Below the pieces are notes generated by a model. It worked only from the letters and a program-made list of their open reading frames with translations. It searched no databases and had not been told where the DNA came from. A stretch of 64,000 nucleotides of DNA from Bacteroidales bacterium (GTDB lineage Bacteria > Bacteroidota > Bacteroidia > Bacteroidales > UBA932), in contig JALCMP010000003.1 of assembly GCA_022648545.1 (NCBI GenBank), forward strand, positions 62,001-126,000, in the 5' to 3' direction. Positions 9,280 to 17,765 of this stretch are shown piece by piece (the stretch's first letter is position 1; each line of letters starts with the position of its first letter). The translations under genes and the position numbers were made by a program.

Positions 9280-9929
9280 TTATATAAGTTCGTCGCCTAA
9301 TTTCTTTACTAATTCCTCCATACGCTTACGCTGCTGTTCTTTGGTCAGCTTCGGCGGATCCTCGGTAATTTTATCTTTATCCCAGGGAAAGGGCAGCAGC
9401 TTTTCCGGTGTTAGCTTTCCTTTCTTCTGGTTTATATGCGGCTGGATAGTAATACAAGCCAGCAGGCGCATACGTTCCCAGTTATCCTTAAAATCAGTAT
9501 CGCGCTGTAATACATACGCGTTATATATTTCTGCAAATTCTTCAAAATCCAGCTTGCAAAAATCCTCATAACTTAGACGTATGCACCCCAGCGCGATACC
9601 TAAAAGTTCAAAAATACCCTTTGGCTTTAGCTTTTTTTTTCTGCTTCGTCCTGGTCGGGTTGGTTTTGCTGCATCTGTTCTGCCCAGGCGTTCATATCCT
9701 CCGGATCCAAAGCGTCTGCAAATTCCATTAACGACATATCGAAAGGTATTTTATCGGCAGCTGACGCGGAAGCCACGCAGCAGTACAGATACGTACACAG
9801 TTCCGAAAAACTCGTATTTGAAATCTCGGTTACTTCTTTCCCGGTCTCCTTTTTAAAGCGAAGCATAGCCCCCATCGTAGGACGGCAGGGGTATGCTTTG
9901 CCATTAATAGTTACTTCAATTTTTGCCAT
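9280..9929 (-). CDS. Tail assembly chaperone, long form by -1 frameshift
   Basis: The short chaperone frame (start 9929) ends at 9627, but a -1 shift on the run of nine A (9632-9640, minus strand) opens a frame that continues without a stop to 9280. The fused product would be about 216 residues: about 99 from the first frame, then about 117 reading KLKPKGIFELLGIALG and ending KKLGDELI. The extension has a well-formed protein sequence (LSYEDFCKLDFEEFAEIYNA) although it lacks its own start near the overlap; the first ATG in that frame is at 9471. Gene pairs of this design (gpG/gpGT of lambda) load the tape measure for tail tube assembly. The shift itself is inferred. Confidence 0.85.
9627..9929 (-). 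CDS. Tail assembly chaperone, short form
   Basis: The unshifted product has 100 residues, begins MAKIEVTINGKAYPCRPTMG, and ends DEAEKKS. The N-terminal part matches the small chaperones found between major tail protein and tape measure in Bacteroidota siphoviruses. Its position after the tail tube gene (9941-10414) supports the role. In such systems the short form is made in excess and the frameshifted form (ending at 9280) is minor, and both are absent from the mature virion. The final codons contain the A9 slippery run. Confidence 0.82.
   Translation of the reverse strand: MAKIEVTINGKAYPCRPTMGAMLRFKKETGKEVTEISNTSFSELCTYLYCCVASASAADKIPFDMSLMEFADALDPEDMNAWAEQMQQNQPDQDEAEKKS
9631..9641 (-). 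promoter_or_regulatory. Slippery A9 run for -1 ribosomal frameshift
   Basis: On the minus strand the codons are GCA GAA AAA AAA AGC TAA. The nine A (9640-9632) contain the heptamer A AAA AAA, on which paired tRNAs can slip back one base and avoid the TAA stop at 9629-9627. The next codons in the new frame are AAG CTA AAG CCA. I did not identify a strong stem-loop downstream. Confidence 0.8.
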
Positions 9930-9940
9930 AATCTATACTT

Positions 9941-10414
9941 TTATTCCCCCGTCGTATTCTCGGTAATGGCGGTTTCGTCCAGGGTTGTAGGTTCGCCGTC
10001 GTTTTCCAAACTCAAAGAGTAGGTGGCGTCGTCCTGAGCTGGCGCGCTTTCCTCCAAAGAGGTAATAACAAAATTACCCTCCAGATACGGGTTTTCAGTT
10101 TCCGCGCGTTCCATACATTTTACAGCCACCGGCGCGCCGGCTTTCCAAAGGGCAAACAGATCTTTAAATCCGCACTCTGTTTCGTCATAGAAACGCAAAC
10201 CCTCGGCAGAAATAGAAATAGACAAACCAACTATGGATTTACCTTTCCAAAGGCCGGATCCGATAGTGGTAACAGACGCTACCGGTTTAACTGCGCGTTC
10301 TTTCGTCTCGCTGTTAAAGGTAGACGTATGGCTGGTGCAGCTTCCTACGGCTTTACCGCCTACGTATACTAAAAGATCGCTACCGTTACAGTAGCCGCTT
10401 TTTGTTGTTGGCAT
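9941..10414 (-). CDS. Major tail (tube) protein
   Basis: The 157-residue product begins MPTTKSGYCNGSDLLVYVGG. The sequence VGSCTSHTSTFNSETKERAVKP near residues 20-45 is typical of tail tube proteins of Bacteroidota siphoviruses, which often start with a short strand, a Thr/Ser-rich turn and a conserved charged loop. The middle part (LSISAEGLRFYDETECGF) also fits the family's beta-sandwich. It lies between the tail completion genes and the chaperones, exactly where the tube gene is expected. The protein polymerises into the tube around the tape measure. Start is ATG at 10414. Confidence 0.8.
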   Translation of the reverse strand: MPTTKSGYCNGSDLLVYVGGKAVGSCTSHTSTFNSETKERAVKPVASVTTIGSGLWKGKSIVGLSISISAEGLRFYDETECGFKDLFALWKAGAPVAVKCMERAETENPYLEGNFVITSLEESAPAQDDATYSLSLENDGEPTTLDETAITENTTGE

Positions 10415-10419
10415 AATCT

Positions 10420-10812
10420 CTATATTTTAACGTTAAACACTAATTGCTGCAGATAGGCGTCGTCTTGCCAGGCTTCCTCGCTGTCGGCTAAATAGCAGCT
10501 GCGCATTACCAGCCCGTCGTCCGTAGTCGCCTGCACGCCATCCAGCGCGCCGCGCACGGCTTCGGCCAGCTCCACGCCCTCGGTATAGCCTGCGGTATAG
10601 CAGATAACCTCTATACCTACAGTATCGGCGCTGCTCCCTTTCTTCACTACCGCGGGGTCTAACTGCGTACGCCTATAAAGGATATACGGCAGTTCGGCTT
10701 TGTCGATAACCACCGGGAAAACCTTTTTAGTCCTGGCGGCCACCTCCGGATCATTTGCCAGCAGGTCGCGGATAATCTCGCCCGCGCTTAAACTTGTTTT
10801 ATTTACAGCCAT
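10420..10812 (-). CDS. Tail completion/terminator protein, DUF3168-like
   Basis: The product has 130 residues. The N-terminus (SAGEIIRDLLANDPEVAART) and the strand ELPYILYRRTQLDPAV are typical of DUF3168-type proteins. These proteins cap or complete the tail and join it to the head. The C-terminal part (YLADSEEAWQDDAYLQQLVF) fits the usual last strand pair. It lies between the HK97 gp10-like gene, which it overlaps by 14 bases, and the tail tube gene. The overlap suggests translational coupling. The assignment is from motif pattern and position. Confidence 0.72.
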   Translation of the reverse strand: MAVNKTSLSAGEIIRDLLANDPEVAARTKKVFPVVIDKAELPYILYRRTQLDPAVVKKGSSADTVGIEVICYTAGYTEGVELAEAVRGALDGVQATTDDGLVMRSCYLADSEEAWQDDAYLQQLVFNVKI

Positions 10813-11332
10813 ACTTTTTAGCTATTTTTTCGACATTCTCAGTTACTAATTTATGCAGATCGTCCGTTACCGTATCTCGTACTCCGCTAAGCGTTTTTTC
10901 CATATATCCGTAGCGCCTCATACTTCCGGTACGGTGGGCACTTCTTTTTCGGTCTGCGCGTAGACGCGTTCCCTGCTTAGATTTTGTACGGCGTTCATCC
11001 GTACCCATTTCTGCCCATATAAGTATCGGCTTTTTAAGGCCCTGGCGGTTTGTATGGTAGCCCGCTTCTCCCTTTCCGTTTTTTCCGGCCTGCTTTGTAC
11101 CTACAGTTACCCGAAAACCGGCTTTACGTCTAAACACTATAGCGCGTATGCCTTTTTCCAGGTCTTTGTCCGATCGGATCCCGCTGCTGCGCAGGTTGTT
11201 TATAGCTGTTTTGCGTATCTGGTTAGCTTCCTTACGAAAGCCACCTTTTAACGCTTGTAACCTCCGCTTCGGCTCCATTTCAGCAAACAGCTGCTGCAAA
11301 TTTCGGTCATTGTACTGTACTTCTTCGGCCAT
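10799..11332 (-). CDS. HK97 gp10-like tail-joining protein
   Basis: This 177-residue basic protein begins MAEEVQYNDRNLQQLFAEME and has a region (LKGGFRKEANQIRKTAINNL) typical of HK97 gp10 family proteins, which act at the head-tail interface. A long Lys/Arg-rich middle segment (residues of about 75-135) is more basic than usual and may contact DNA or a neighbouring ring. The gene follows the head closure gene and precedes the DUF3168-like gene, the normal order. Start is ATG at 11332. Confidence 0.75.
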   Translation of the reverse strand: MAEEVQYNDRNLQQLFAEMEPKRRLQALKGGFRKEANQIRKTAINNLRSSGIRSDKDLEKGIRAIVFRRKAGFRVTVGTKQAGKNGKGEAGYHTNRQGLKKPILIWAEMGTDERRTKSKQGTRLRADRKRSAHRTGSMRRYGYMEKTLSGVRDTVTDDLHKLVTENVEKIAKKYGCK

Positions 11333-11338
11333 ACTCTA

Positions 11339-11659
11339 CTACTCGTTTACTCGATCGCATATTAAGGTTTTATAGCCTCTATCCAAATTAGGTACTATCG
11401 CTACTACCGTATATAGATAACCGCCCAGCTGGCGTACCCGCCAGTTCTCAGCTACTCGGTGCGCGTCTCGTATATTAAACCGTGCGCCGTAAGCCGCGAA
11501 ATGTTCGCCTACTTCCTCGCTCCGGTTTCCGGCGGTGTTCACTCGCTCGGCCCATACCGTTGAGGTTTCTATATACTGGACGGCCTCAGCGCCCATACGG
11601 TCAGTAGTTCGCTGAGGTTCCAGTAAAGTAAGTTTATATTTCAGTGCTCCGGCTCTCAT
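11339..11659 (-). CDS. Head closure / head-tail joining protein
   Basis: The 106-residue product begins MRAGALKYKLTLLEPQRTTD. The opening with a short strand and the pattern VWAERVNTAGNRSEEVGE are characteristic of the phage head-tail joining family (SPP1 gp16-like head closure). Such proteins form a ring below the connector and stop DNA leakage after packaging. The start codon overlaps the end of the connector gene by four bases (ATGA type), a sign of coupled translation. Confidence 0.8.
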   Translation of the reverse strand: MRAGALKYKLTLLEPQRTTDRMGAEAVQYIETSTVWAERVNTAGNRSEEVGEHFAAYGARFNIRDAHRVAENWRVRQLGGYLYTVVAIVPNLDRGYKTLICDRVNE

Positions 11660-11976
11660 TCTGTAGCGTCATTAGCTAATTTTCGATAAGGTTTAATTAA
11701 GGCCTGCAGCGTATAGGGTACTTCCGACATCTGCACGCCCGCCACTGCTTCGCGCTGGTTGTACCAGTGCCCGGCGATCAGTAAAACCGCCTGCTGCAGC
11801 GTGGCCGGTAATTTTTCTCCGCCGCCCATTTCCACCAGCTCGGCGCTGGTTCGGTTGGTGGCTTTTACTACGTACTCCTCTGCCGCTTCCAGCAGCTGGC
11901 CTAAATAGGCGTCGTCCGTAGTAAAATCGTCCGCGCGTACGTGCTGTTTCAAAAGTTCTATACTAACTGTAGCCAT
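11656..11976 (-). CDS. Head-tail connector protein (gp6-like)
   Basis: The 106-residue product has the helical signature of gp6-type connectors: IELLKQHVRADDFTTDDAYL at the start, then LLEAAEEYVVKATNRTSAEL. The sequence LLIAGHWYNQREAV is highly typical of this family. These proteins form the ring bound to the portal vertex. The gene is directly downstream of the capsid gene (47-base gap) and four bases overlap the closure gene. Start is ATG at 11976. Confidence 0.85.
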   Translation of the reverse strand: MATVSIELLKQHVRADDFTTDDAYLGQLLEAAEEYVVKATNRTSAELVEMGGGEKLPATLQQAVLLIAGHWYNQREAVAGVQMSEVPYTLQALIKPYRKLANDATE

Positions 11977-12023
11977 AATTAAATCCTGCTATAAAATGTT
12001 ACCTATCTGTTTTTCTCAAATGG

Positions 12024-13334
12024 TTAGGCGGTAGGTGCCACCTTGCCCAAAATAAAGCCCTCAGGGCGTAAAGTCTTAGTAGCGTAATCGGCGTTAAGCA
12101 CGAAATCTACTGCGTCCTGGCGTGCCTTGCTGTATGGATCCACCACGAAACGAAGCGCACCAAACAAGCCCATAGGCTGGTATCTCCAGTCGCCCAGTCC
12201 GATATACTCGGTAATTACTGTTACCTCTGCTATCTTTCCGTCTCCTGGGGTAGTAATGGTGGCCAGTGCGTTGTCGATAGAGTCGCCGCTAACCTGGTAG
12301 TCCGGTGTCTCGCCCTCTCCTAAAGTATGGACGGCCCAGCTTGTAGTACTTTTTGTGTACTTCTGGTAGCTCTTTTCTACCTTACGCACTGCGTTTGTAG
12401 TGTATACCGGTAAGCCGCACATCATACCGTTTTGGATAATAGGCATATAAATACCTCTCGCGTTGATAGGTTCGCCCTCCAAAATAGCTTTCTGGCTCTT
12501 TGTCATAACCCAGCAAAGGTGCTCGCCGTCGATACCGCTTTCCAGTACCTTAGCTTTCATATCCTTGTTGAGCTGCTTGAATGTAGGCGTACTTGCCAAA
12601 GCCACCGGATTTTCGGCTGCTTTCACAAACGGGCCTACCAAACCGGCTGTCTGTGCTGCGGTGTTTACTGCCTTTGTGCTAAACAAGATCTTGTTAAGCA
12701 GCTGGCGGATAGCCATAGGCATAATCTCGCGTACGATTGTCTCCAGCAAACCGTCTGTCTGGTTGATAGACTGGTTAGATACCGGGATAGCGATACCGAT
12801 ACGTGCTGGGTTTGCAGTAAGTTTGCTAAACGGTATTTTGCTGTCGGCCAGCTGTGCGCCCTCGCCCAGTACTGTAGCTTCCGCCATTTCGTACATAGGC
12901 CAGATATAATCGCCTGCCAGGCCGGTAGGCATAGGCAAACCAACTTTATCGAGTATAAAGCCCTCGGTAAGCGGTTTTAAAATATCCTCGATATTAAGCG
13001 GGATAATACCGCCAGCTGTTACGTCGGTTACTAACATAATCTCACGTACAAACGTAATTTCTGTTTTCTGTCCTCTGCTGGCATTTTCGCGGATAATCTT
13101 TTCTGCGTCCTTGCGGGCGTTAGGATTTTCGCGCAAATGGTCTGCAGCCACTACCTGCATACGCATATGCAGCAGCTGGTTTTCTTGTACCAGTTTGTTA
13201 AATTCGGCAGTTTCTGCGTCGGTACGCTCGCGCTGCTCTTTCTCGCACAAATCAGCTATCTGGCTGATACAATCGCAGTTTTCCTGGTACTTGTTGTAAA
13301 GATCGCGTGCGTTTGCTTTGTTCATCTTTGGCAT
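12024..13334 (-). CDS. Major capsid protein, HK97 fold
   Basis: The 436-residue length and order after a prohead protease fit an HK97-type capsid protein. The N-terminal 110 residues are charged and helical (MPKMNKANARDLYNKYQENC onward) and look like the delta scaffold domain that the protease removes. The rest contains typical segments, such as GGIIPLNIEDILKPL near residue 113 and a P-domain/A-domain pattern ending near YQPMGLFGALRFVVDPY. The protein builds the icosahedral shell. Start is ATG at 13334; 33 bases separate it from the protease gene. Confidence 0.9.
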   Translation of the reverse strand: MPKMNKANARDLYNKYQENCDCISQIADLCEKEQRERTDAETAEFNKLVQENQLLHMRMQVVAADHLRENPNARKDAEKIIRENASRGQKTEITFVREIMLVTDVTAGGIIPLNIEDILKPLTEGFILDKVGLPMPTGLAGDYIWPMYEMAEATVLGEGAQLADSKIPFSKLTANPARIGIAIPVSNQSINQTDGLLETIVREIMPMAIRQLLNKILFSTKAVNTAAQTAGLVGPFVKAAENPVALASTPTFKQLNKDMKAKVLESGIDGEHLCWVMTKSQKAILEGEPINARGIYMPIIQNGMMCGLPVYTTNAVRKVEKSYQKYTKSTTSWAVHTLGEGETPDYQVSGDSIDNALATITTPGDGKIAEVTVITEYIGLGDWRYQPMGLFGALRFVVDPYSKARQDAVDFVLNADYATKTLRPEGFILGKVAPTA

Positions 13335-13367
13335 AGCTCAAAAACTTTTTAACTGTTAAACAATATA

Positions 13368-14039
13368 TTACAATTTATACGAAGCAGCGCGGCGCATTTC
13401 GCGCACTTGCTCCCGCATTGAATTGTCTTTTTTTACTTCCGGTTTCCTTAGCTCCTTGATCAGCTCGCGGGCTTCCGCCTCGCAGTTAGTGTCCGGGTAT
13501 GCCGGATCGGCAGCCAGGGTAAAGTCATAGATCCCGGTAATGGTTCTAACGGTGTAGGTAATCTGAGTTTTTCCGTCCACGCGTTCTACTGATCGCTCCA
13601 CGTAGGCGCTGTCGTAGTAGTGCGTAGAAAACATAAAGCTGCAACCGCTAATATCCCCGCGGCGTACCAGCTCCAGTGCCTTGTCTCCGTCTGCTGTGTT
13701 GGGCGCGTCAAATTCAAACGCCACGCCCTTATCATCCACTGAATAGGTAAGCGTACCGGCGCCGTTCTTGCTGCGCGCTAATATCAGCTGCCTATCGTGA
13801 AACATTGTCATTTTAATATCGCACCCGTCCAGTAGCTCTTTGGTTACGGCTTCCGGGGCGATAACTTCGCGTGCTTCCTCATCGTCGTAGGCGTATAGCG
13901 GTGCCGACGGTGTATTAAAAAGAATAGCATAGCCGGTAATGGTTCGGCTGGGTGCCTCGCCCTCGGCTGCTTCTCGCACGTGCAGATCTGCTACGGTATG
14001 TAGCATCCTGGTAATTACTGCGTCTTTATTCTTCGCCAT
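13368..14039 (-). CDS. Prohead protease, HK97 family (S78)
   Basis: The 223-residue product has the expected features of peptidase family S78: RTITGYAILFNTPSAPLY near residue 28, a catalytic His candidate in MTMFHDRQLILA (about residue 80), and a Ser candidate in RGDISGCSFMFS (about residue 130). It cleaves the capsid scaffold domain during maturation. The gene overlaps the portal gene by 14 bases and precedes the capsid gene, the usual HK97 order. The C-terminal 40 residues are charged and probably a self-removed tail. Confidence 0.87.
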   Translation of the reverse strand: MAKNKDAVITRMLHTVADLHVREAAEGEAPSRTITGYAILFNTPSAPLYAYDDEEAREVIAPEAVTKELLDGCDIKMTMFHDRQLILARSKNGAGTLTYSVDDKGVAFEFDAPNTADGDKALELVRRGDISGCSFMFSTHYYDSAYVERSVERVDGKTQITYTVRTITGIYDFTLAADPAYPDTNCEAEARELIKELRKPEVKKDNSMREQVREMRRAASYKL

Positions 14040-15303
14040 CTTCTGTAGTTTTAGCCGGTGTCGGCTCGGTTTCTGCCGGCGCTGCGGTTGCGCCGCTTTC
14101 GTTTATCCCTTTAAGGTTCGCAGATACCAGGACGGTATCGCCACCCTCTACCGCGGGTTTGTTCTCAATCTTTCGCCAGTCATTGACTGTATATATGCCG
14201 GCCGCTATCGTCTGCGTCTGGTATTTTACGCGGCTTTCCAGGTCGCAGGCATAAAGTCCGGTACGGTCAAACTCAAATTTACGTTTACCGCTCAGCGACG
14301 GGGCCACCAGCTTACGCAGCAGCTCGTTTTCTATCTTACGTAAAATAGGGTTCAGCGTAGTAGACAAAAACGCGACGTTAGCCTTTTCCGCGCTCTTGTA
14401 GTTATTGCTGGTATCGTCGAAAGCAAACGACGGGTGCACCCTGAAAAATCGGCAGATCTCGCGCACCGTAAATTTGCGGCTTTCCAAAAACTGCATATCT
14501 GTAGACGATAACGAAATAGGGCTAAACTGCACCTGGCCGGGTAGCGATACTATACGCTCTCCGCTGCTAAACTTGCTATCCAGGTCTGTAGCCGTTTTCT
14601 CCAGCTGGTTGTCCTGGTATTCCCCGAAGCCCCGCACGCTGGTATCGTTGCTTACTATACCGCGCACGTTACCACCGTTTGCAAATCTGTTAAGCGTTTC
14701 GCGGTTTCCGGTAAGCGCTATATCCAAAGTAATACGGGCATAGGTAAGCGTGGATATACCGGTTTTGCCGTCCAGACTGAAATTTTTTATATGTATAATT
14801 TCATCTTCGCCGTATACTCCAGATACTCCGGCCTGCGCATCGTATACCGTATACAGATCGTTTATAGTATCGTGGCTTACGGCCTCCGGCGACAGCAGCG
14901 CCAGGCGATCCACTTCTAAGGTGGCCACGTCATAGATAGGCAAAATATAGGCGTTACCCCGAAGCAGCATATAAACTATTACCTGCTTCCAAAAATCTAC
15001 TGCCGACATATACGAGCAGGGCTGCACGGTTAAAAGATAATGCAGGCGGCTATTTACGTCAGGCACGAAAATATCGCCTTTCTGCCGCATAAACTGCATA
15101 GGCAGGTTAGCCACGCTATCCGATAGAAAACCGACGCAGCAGTAAACAGTAGCGACGCTTTGGGCGGTGCCATTTACCGGTAGCGTATAGGATCCACCGC
15201 GACGCGGTGTACTGGCGGGCTGCTGACTGGCAGCGTTTCCGTCCGTAGCTTTCGGTTCCTGGCCACGCCTAAAAATGTTATGTAAGTAAGTTTTAAAACC
15301 CAT
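14026..15303 (-). CDS. Portal protein, HK97 family
   Basis: The 425-residue product matches phage portal proteins. Visible markers include VATVYCCVGFLSDSVANLPM near residue 50, a DVATLEVDRLALL strand, IIHIKNFSLDGKTGIS near residue 170, and FRVHPSFAFDDTSNNYKSAE near residue 288, which is typical of the stem region. Portals form the dodecameric ring through which DNA enters and leaves the head. It lies between terminase and protease. The last 30 residues are Ala/Glu/Thr/Pro-rich and probably disordered. Start is ATG at 15303. Confidence 0.9.
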   Translation of the reverse strand: MGFKTYLHNIFRRGQEPKATDGNAASQQPASTPRRGGSYTLPVNGTAQSVATVYCCVGFLSDSVANLPMQFMRQKGDIFVPDVNSRLHYLLTVQPCSYMSAVDFWKQVIVYMLLRGNAYILPIYDVATLEVDRLALLSPEAVSHDTINDLYTVYDAQAGVSGVYGEDEIIHIKNFSLDGKTGISTLTYARITLDIALTGNRETLNRFANGGNVRGIVSNDTSVRGFGEYQDNQLEKTATDLDSKFSSGERIVSLPGQVQFSPISLSSTDMQFLESRKFTVREICRFFRVHPSFAFDDTSNNYKSAEKANVAFLSTTLNPILRKIENELLRKLVAPSLSGKRKFEFDRTGLYACDLESRVKYQTQTIAAGIYTVNDWRKIENKPAVEGGDTVLVSANLKGINESGATAAPAETEPTPAKTTEDGEE

Positions 15304-15340
15304 CGCTAAAAAATTAATGCTATCTACTATACGTAGAATT

Positions 15341-15372
15341 ACCGGTAAATGGTACCCAAATACCGGTAACTT
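15341..15372. repeat. Two CCGGTA palindromic motifs between terminase and portal
   Basis: The 78-base gap between the large terminase and portal genes contains ACCGGTAA at 15341 and TACCGGTAAC at 15361, with GGTACC between them. The ten bases CCGGTAACTT at 15363-15372 recur at 30239-30248 inside the leftward promoter of the control region. This could be a protein-binding site or chance. Confidence 0.35.
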
Positions 15373-15381
15373 GAAAAATAT

Positions 15382-17088
15382 CTAGCGCTCGTAGTCAATA
15401 AATAGACGTAGGCACATCAGCTTAGTAATTGCCCCGTCTATCTTCTGCGTTATCTTTCGCTTTATAGGTTTGCAGTTTTCCAACTTGTCGCTATCCAGGA
15501 CGGCGTTACCGAAGCAGTAGGCGTTTATCGGGTTGTCGTTTATAAAGATATGGCCGGTTTTCGCCCCGTGCTCAAAACTTTCTACCGGTGCCGTAAAGTT
15601 TCCGTAGGTCTGCTTTACGCCCTGCAGCACGTTTTCGGCTCCGGAAGCGGCCAGCATATTAATAACCTCCTGACTTTTCCAGGGGTCGTAGCCTATACCC
15701 AGGATCCGCACCACCTTATTAAGCCGCAGCACATAGTTTACGATAGTACGGTAGTCGATAACGTCGCCGGGCGTAAGTATTAGATAGCCTTTTTCCACCC
15801 ATACGCGGTACAGCTTTTCGTTAGGGTGCCCGGATAATGCGCCCTCCGGAAAAAAGTACGACGTATAGAAATAAAAGTTTTTCAGCGACGGATCATACAT
15901 ACCCATAGTAACGGCGCTAAAGTCGTCGCTTTCCGATAGGTCTATAGCCACCATAGCGTCCGGTCGTCCTTTAATGCTGTCTAACATCATAGGCCGGCTA
16001 ATATGGCGGGCCAGCGTGCTACTTATCCAGCTGCGCTGCTCGTTCTCTGCGTATACGTTCAGCAGCTTAGTACGGAAAGCCAGCATAGCTTCCGCGCCGT
16101 CTCGCACCGCCTTTTTGTACTCCTGGCGGTAAAACTCCATATTTACGGTAATGCCTAAATGCGGGTGCACCTTTCGCCAAGTGTCCTCGCTGTCCTCCGG
16201 ATCGTCTAAATCAGGCTCGAAAATATGCGCAAATAGGCTGTCGTCCTCATAGTCTCCCAGCAGCACGGCTTTATATCCCTGCAGCATTTCGTAAAACGGC
16301 CCGTCGAAAACGTCCGAAGCCGTGGTTATTATAACTGTCAGCGGGTTTTCCCTGACACCCATAGACGTAGTAAGCACGTACAGCAGGTCGCTATCCCTGG
16401 CCTGGCTAAACTCGTCCATAATTACCGTACTGGCGTTCAGCCCGTCTTTGGTCTTTGCGTTGGCTGTCAAACACTGGGCAAACGCGCTGCGGTCTTTGCG
16501 CTTGCTTTTAATCGTCTGCTCGTTGATAATGTACCGGCGTTCCTTTGGATCCAGCCGCTGCATACAGCCACGGATAACGTCGAAGCACTTTTTAGCCTGG
16601 TCGCTGCTGTTCGCCGCGGTGTAGCTCTCCGCGTTTGCATCGCCATACAGCAGATCGTCTATAGCCAGGGCGGCGCTGCTGGTCGTCTTGCTGAATTTTC
16701 GCGGTACGTAAAAAACGGCTTCCCGGATAACCCGGTGGCCATCTTTCCAGAAAGCATATATATTTCCAAACTGGAAGCACTGTACCGGCGTCAGCTTGTA
16801 GCGCTGCTGGCCCAGCTTCCCAGGAAAATATAGGCTTTCGTATAGATCAAAAAACCGCTGCACCTCCGTAATATTTATACCGTACTTATCGCACATACGA
16901 AAAAACCGCGAAACGGCCAGCTGCTCGTAGAGGTTATGCGCGTCCGGGTTACCCGCTACTTCACGCACGTAGTAGTCCAGCCGGCTATCCACTTCCGATA
17001 ACCGGTAACGATCTACGTTTATGCTGGCCAACTCTGCGGTTACGTCTATCTTCGCTTTTCGCAGCCGGTCTTTATCTTCTTCTGTCAT
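15382..17088 (-). CDS. Terminase large subunit, HK97 type
   Basis: The 568-residue protein has the two-domain plan of large terminases. An ATPase domain comes first, with a variant Walker A (PRKFSKT, residues 129-135) and Walker B (VIMDEF, about 222-227). A nuclease domain follows, with an acidic strand AIDLSESDDFSAVTMG near residue 380 and further Asp residues near the C-terminus. The RKxSKT form of Walker A is normal for the HK97 group. It cuts concatemers and drives DNA into the head through the portal. The start overlaps the gene at 17085-17762 by four bases. Confidence 0.92.
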   Translation of the reverse strand: MTEEDKDRLRKAKIDVTAELASINVDRYRLSEVDSRLDYYVREVAGNPDAHNLYEQLAVSRFFRMCDKYGINITEVQRFFDLYESLYFPGKLGQQRYKLTPVQCFQFGNIYAFWKDGHRVIREAVFYVPRKFSKTTSSAALAIDDLLYGDANAESYTAANSSDQAKKCFDVIRGCMQRLDPKERRYIINEQTIKSKRKDRSAFAQCLTANAKTKDGLNASTVIMDEFSQARDSDLLYVLTTSMGVRENPLTVIITTASDVFDGPFYEMLQGYKAVLLGDYEDDSLFAHIFEPDLDDPEDSEDTWRKVHPHLGITVNMEFYRQEYKKAVRDGAEAMLAFRTKLLNVYAENEQRSWISSTLARHISRPMMLDSIKGRPDAMVAIDLSESDDFSAVTMGMYDPSLKNFYFYTSYFFPEGALSGHPNEKLYRVWVEKGYLILTPGDVIDYRTIVNYVLRLNKVVRILGIGYDPWKSQEVINMLAASGAENVLQGVKQTYGNFTAPVESFEHGAKTGHIFINDNPINAYCFGNAVLDSDKLENCKPIKRKITQKIDGAITKLMCLRLFIDYER

Positions 17089-17762
17089 TCCTCGTACTTG
17101 ATTGTATTCATAGCAAACCGTAAAATAGTCTCGCAGCGCTTGACTAATACGGTGCGGTCTATCTCATAGCCTCCTATATAACCGTCCATTATGGCGTCCA
17201 GGTTCCCGATTTTGGGGTTAAGCGCGTCGGCCCTGACGTGCGTACGCCTTTCTATATCCCGGTCTACATCGCGGCAAAAACTCTTTAATACCCGTACCAG
17301 CAGTACCGCGCAGTGCGCATCGCTACGCATTTCCCGGTACAGCATATCCGGGTAAAGTTTCAGCAGCTCGCCGTTTACCGTAAACCAGGTAAGCTGCATT
17401 TGCCAGCTAAACTTATCCTGGAAAGCTGCGGCCGCCTCCTTTGCCCTGGCCAGGTGCTCCCGGTCTATGGATCCGCGCAGAAAATCGTAGTAACTGTCTT
17501 TTACCATCTTTACCGCCCGGCTCAGCTTCTTAACTTCCGATATGCGGTTTACCCGGCAGTAGTCCAGCACCCTATCCACATAATACCAGATACTCTCTGC
17601 CACCACTACCGGCGCGTAGGCCATACGCAGCCGTTCTTCCATTGTAAACACATCGTCCAGCGTCAGGGGTTTACCCATCCTGGGCAGTATCTCTTTTTCC
17701 GCGATCATCGACAGCATACGTTTTTCTGCTGCCTGCATTTCGGGCGTATTCATATCCAGCAT
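17085..17762 (-). CDS. Phage protein of unknown function between terminase subunits
   Basis: I do not recognise this 225-residue protein. It is predicted to be mostly helical, with an amphipathic N-terminus (AEKRMLSMIAEKEILPRMG) and many Arg, Tyr and Asp residues. No zinc, nucleotide or nuclease motif is evident. It is inserted between the small and large terminase genes, overlapping the large subunit by four bases and lying three bases from the small subunit. Strict coupling with both suggests a packaging-related partner, such as a regulator or adaptor of the terminase. That role is inferred only from position. Confidence 0.6.
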   Translation of the reverse strand: MLDMNTPEMQAAEKRMLSMIAEKEILPRMGKPLTLDDVFTMEERLRMAYAPVVVAESIWYYVDRVLDYCRVNRISEVKKLSRAVKMVKDSYYDFLRGSIDREHLARAKEAAAAFQDKFSWQMQLTWFTVNGELLKLYPDMLYREMRSDAHCAVLLVRVLKSFCRDVDRDIERRTHVRADALNPKIGNLDAIMDGYIGGYEIDRTVLVKRCETILRFAMNTIKYEE

Positions 17763-17765
17763 ATC

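Noticed and set aside
12432-12980. Plus-strand frames opposite the capsid gene
   Set aside because: No start signal or protein-like sequence, and the capsid gene on the other strand covers the same DNA.
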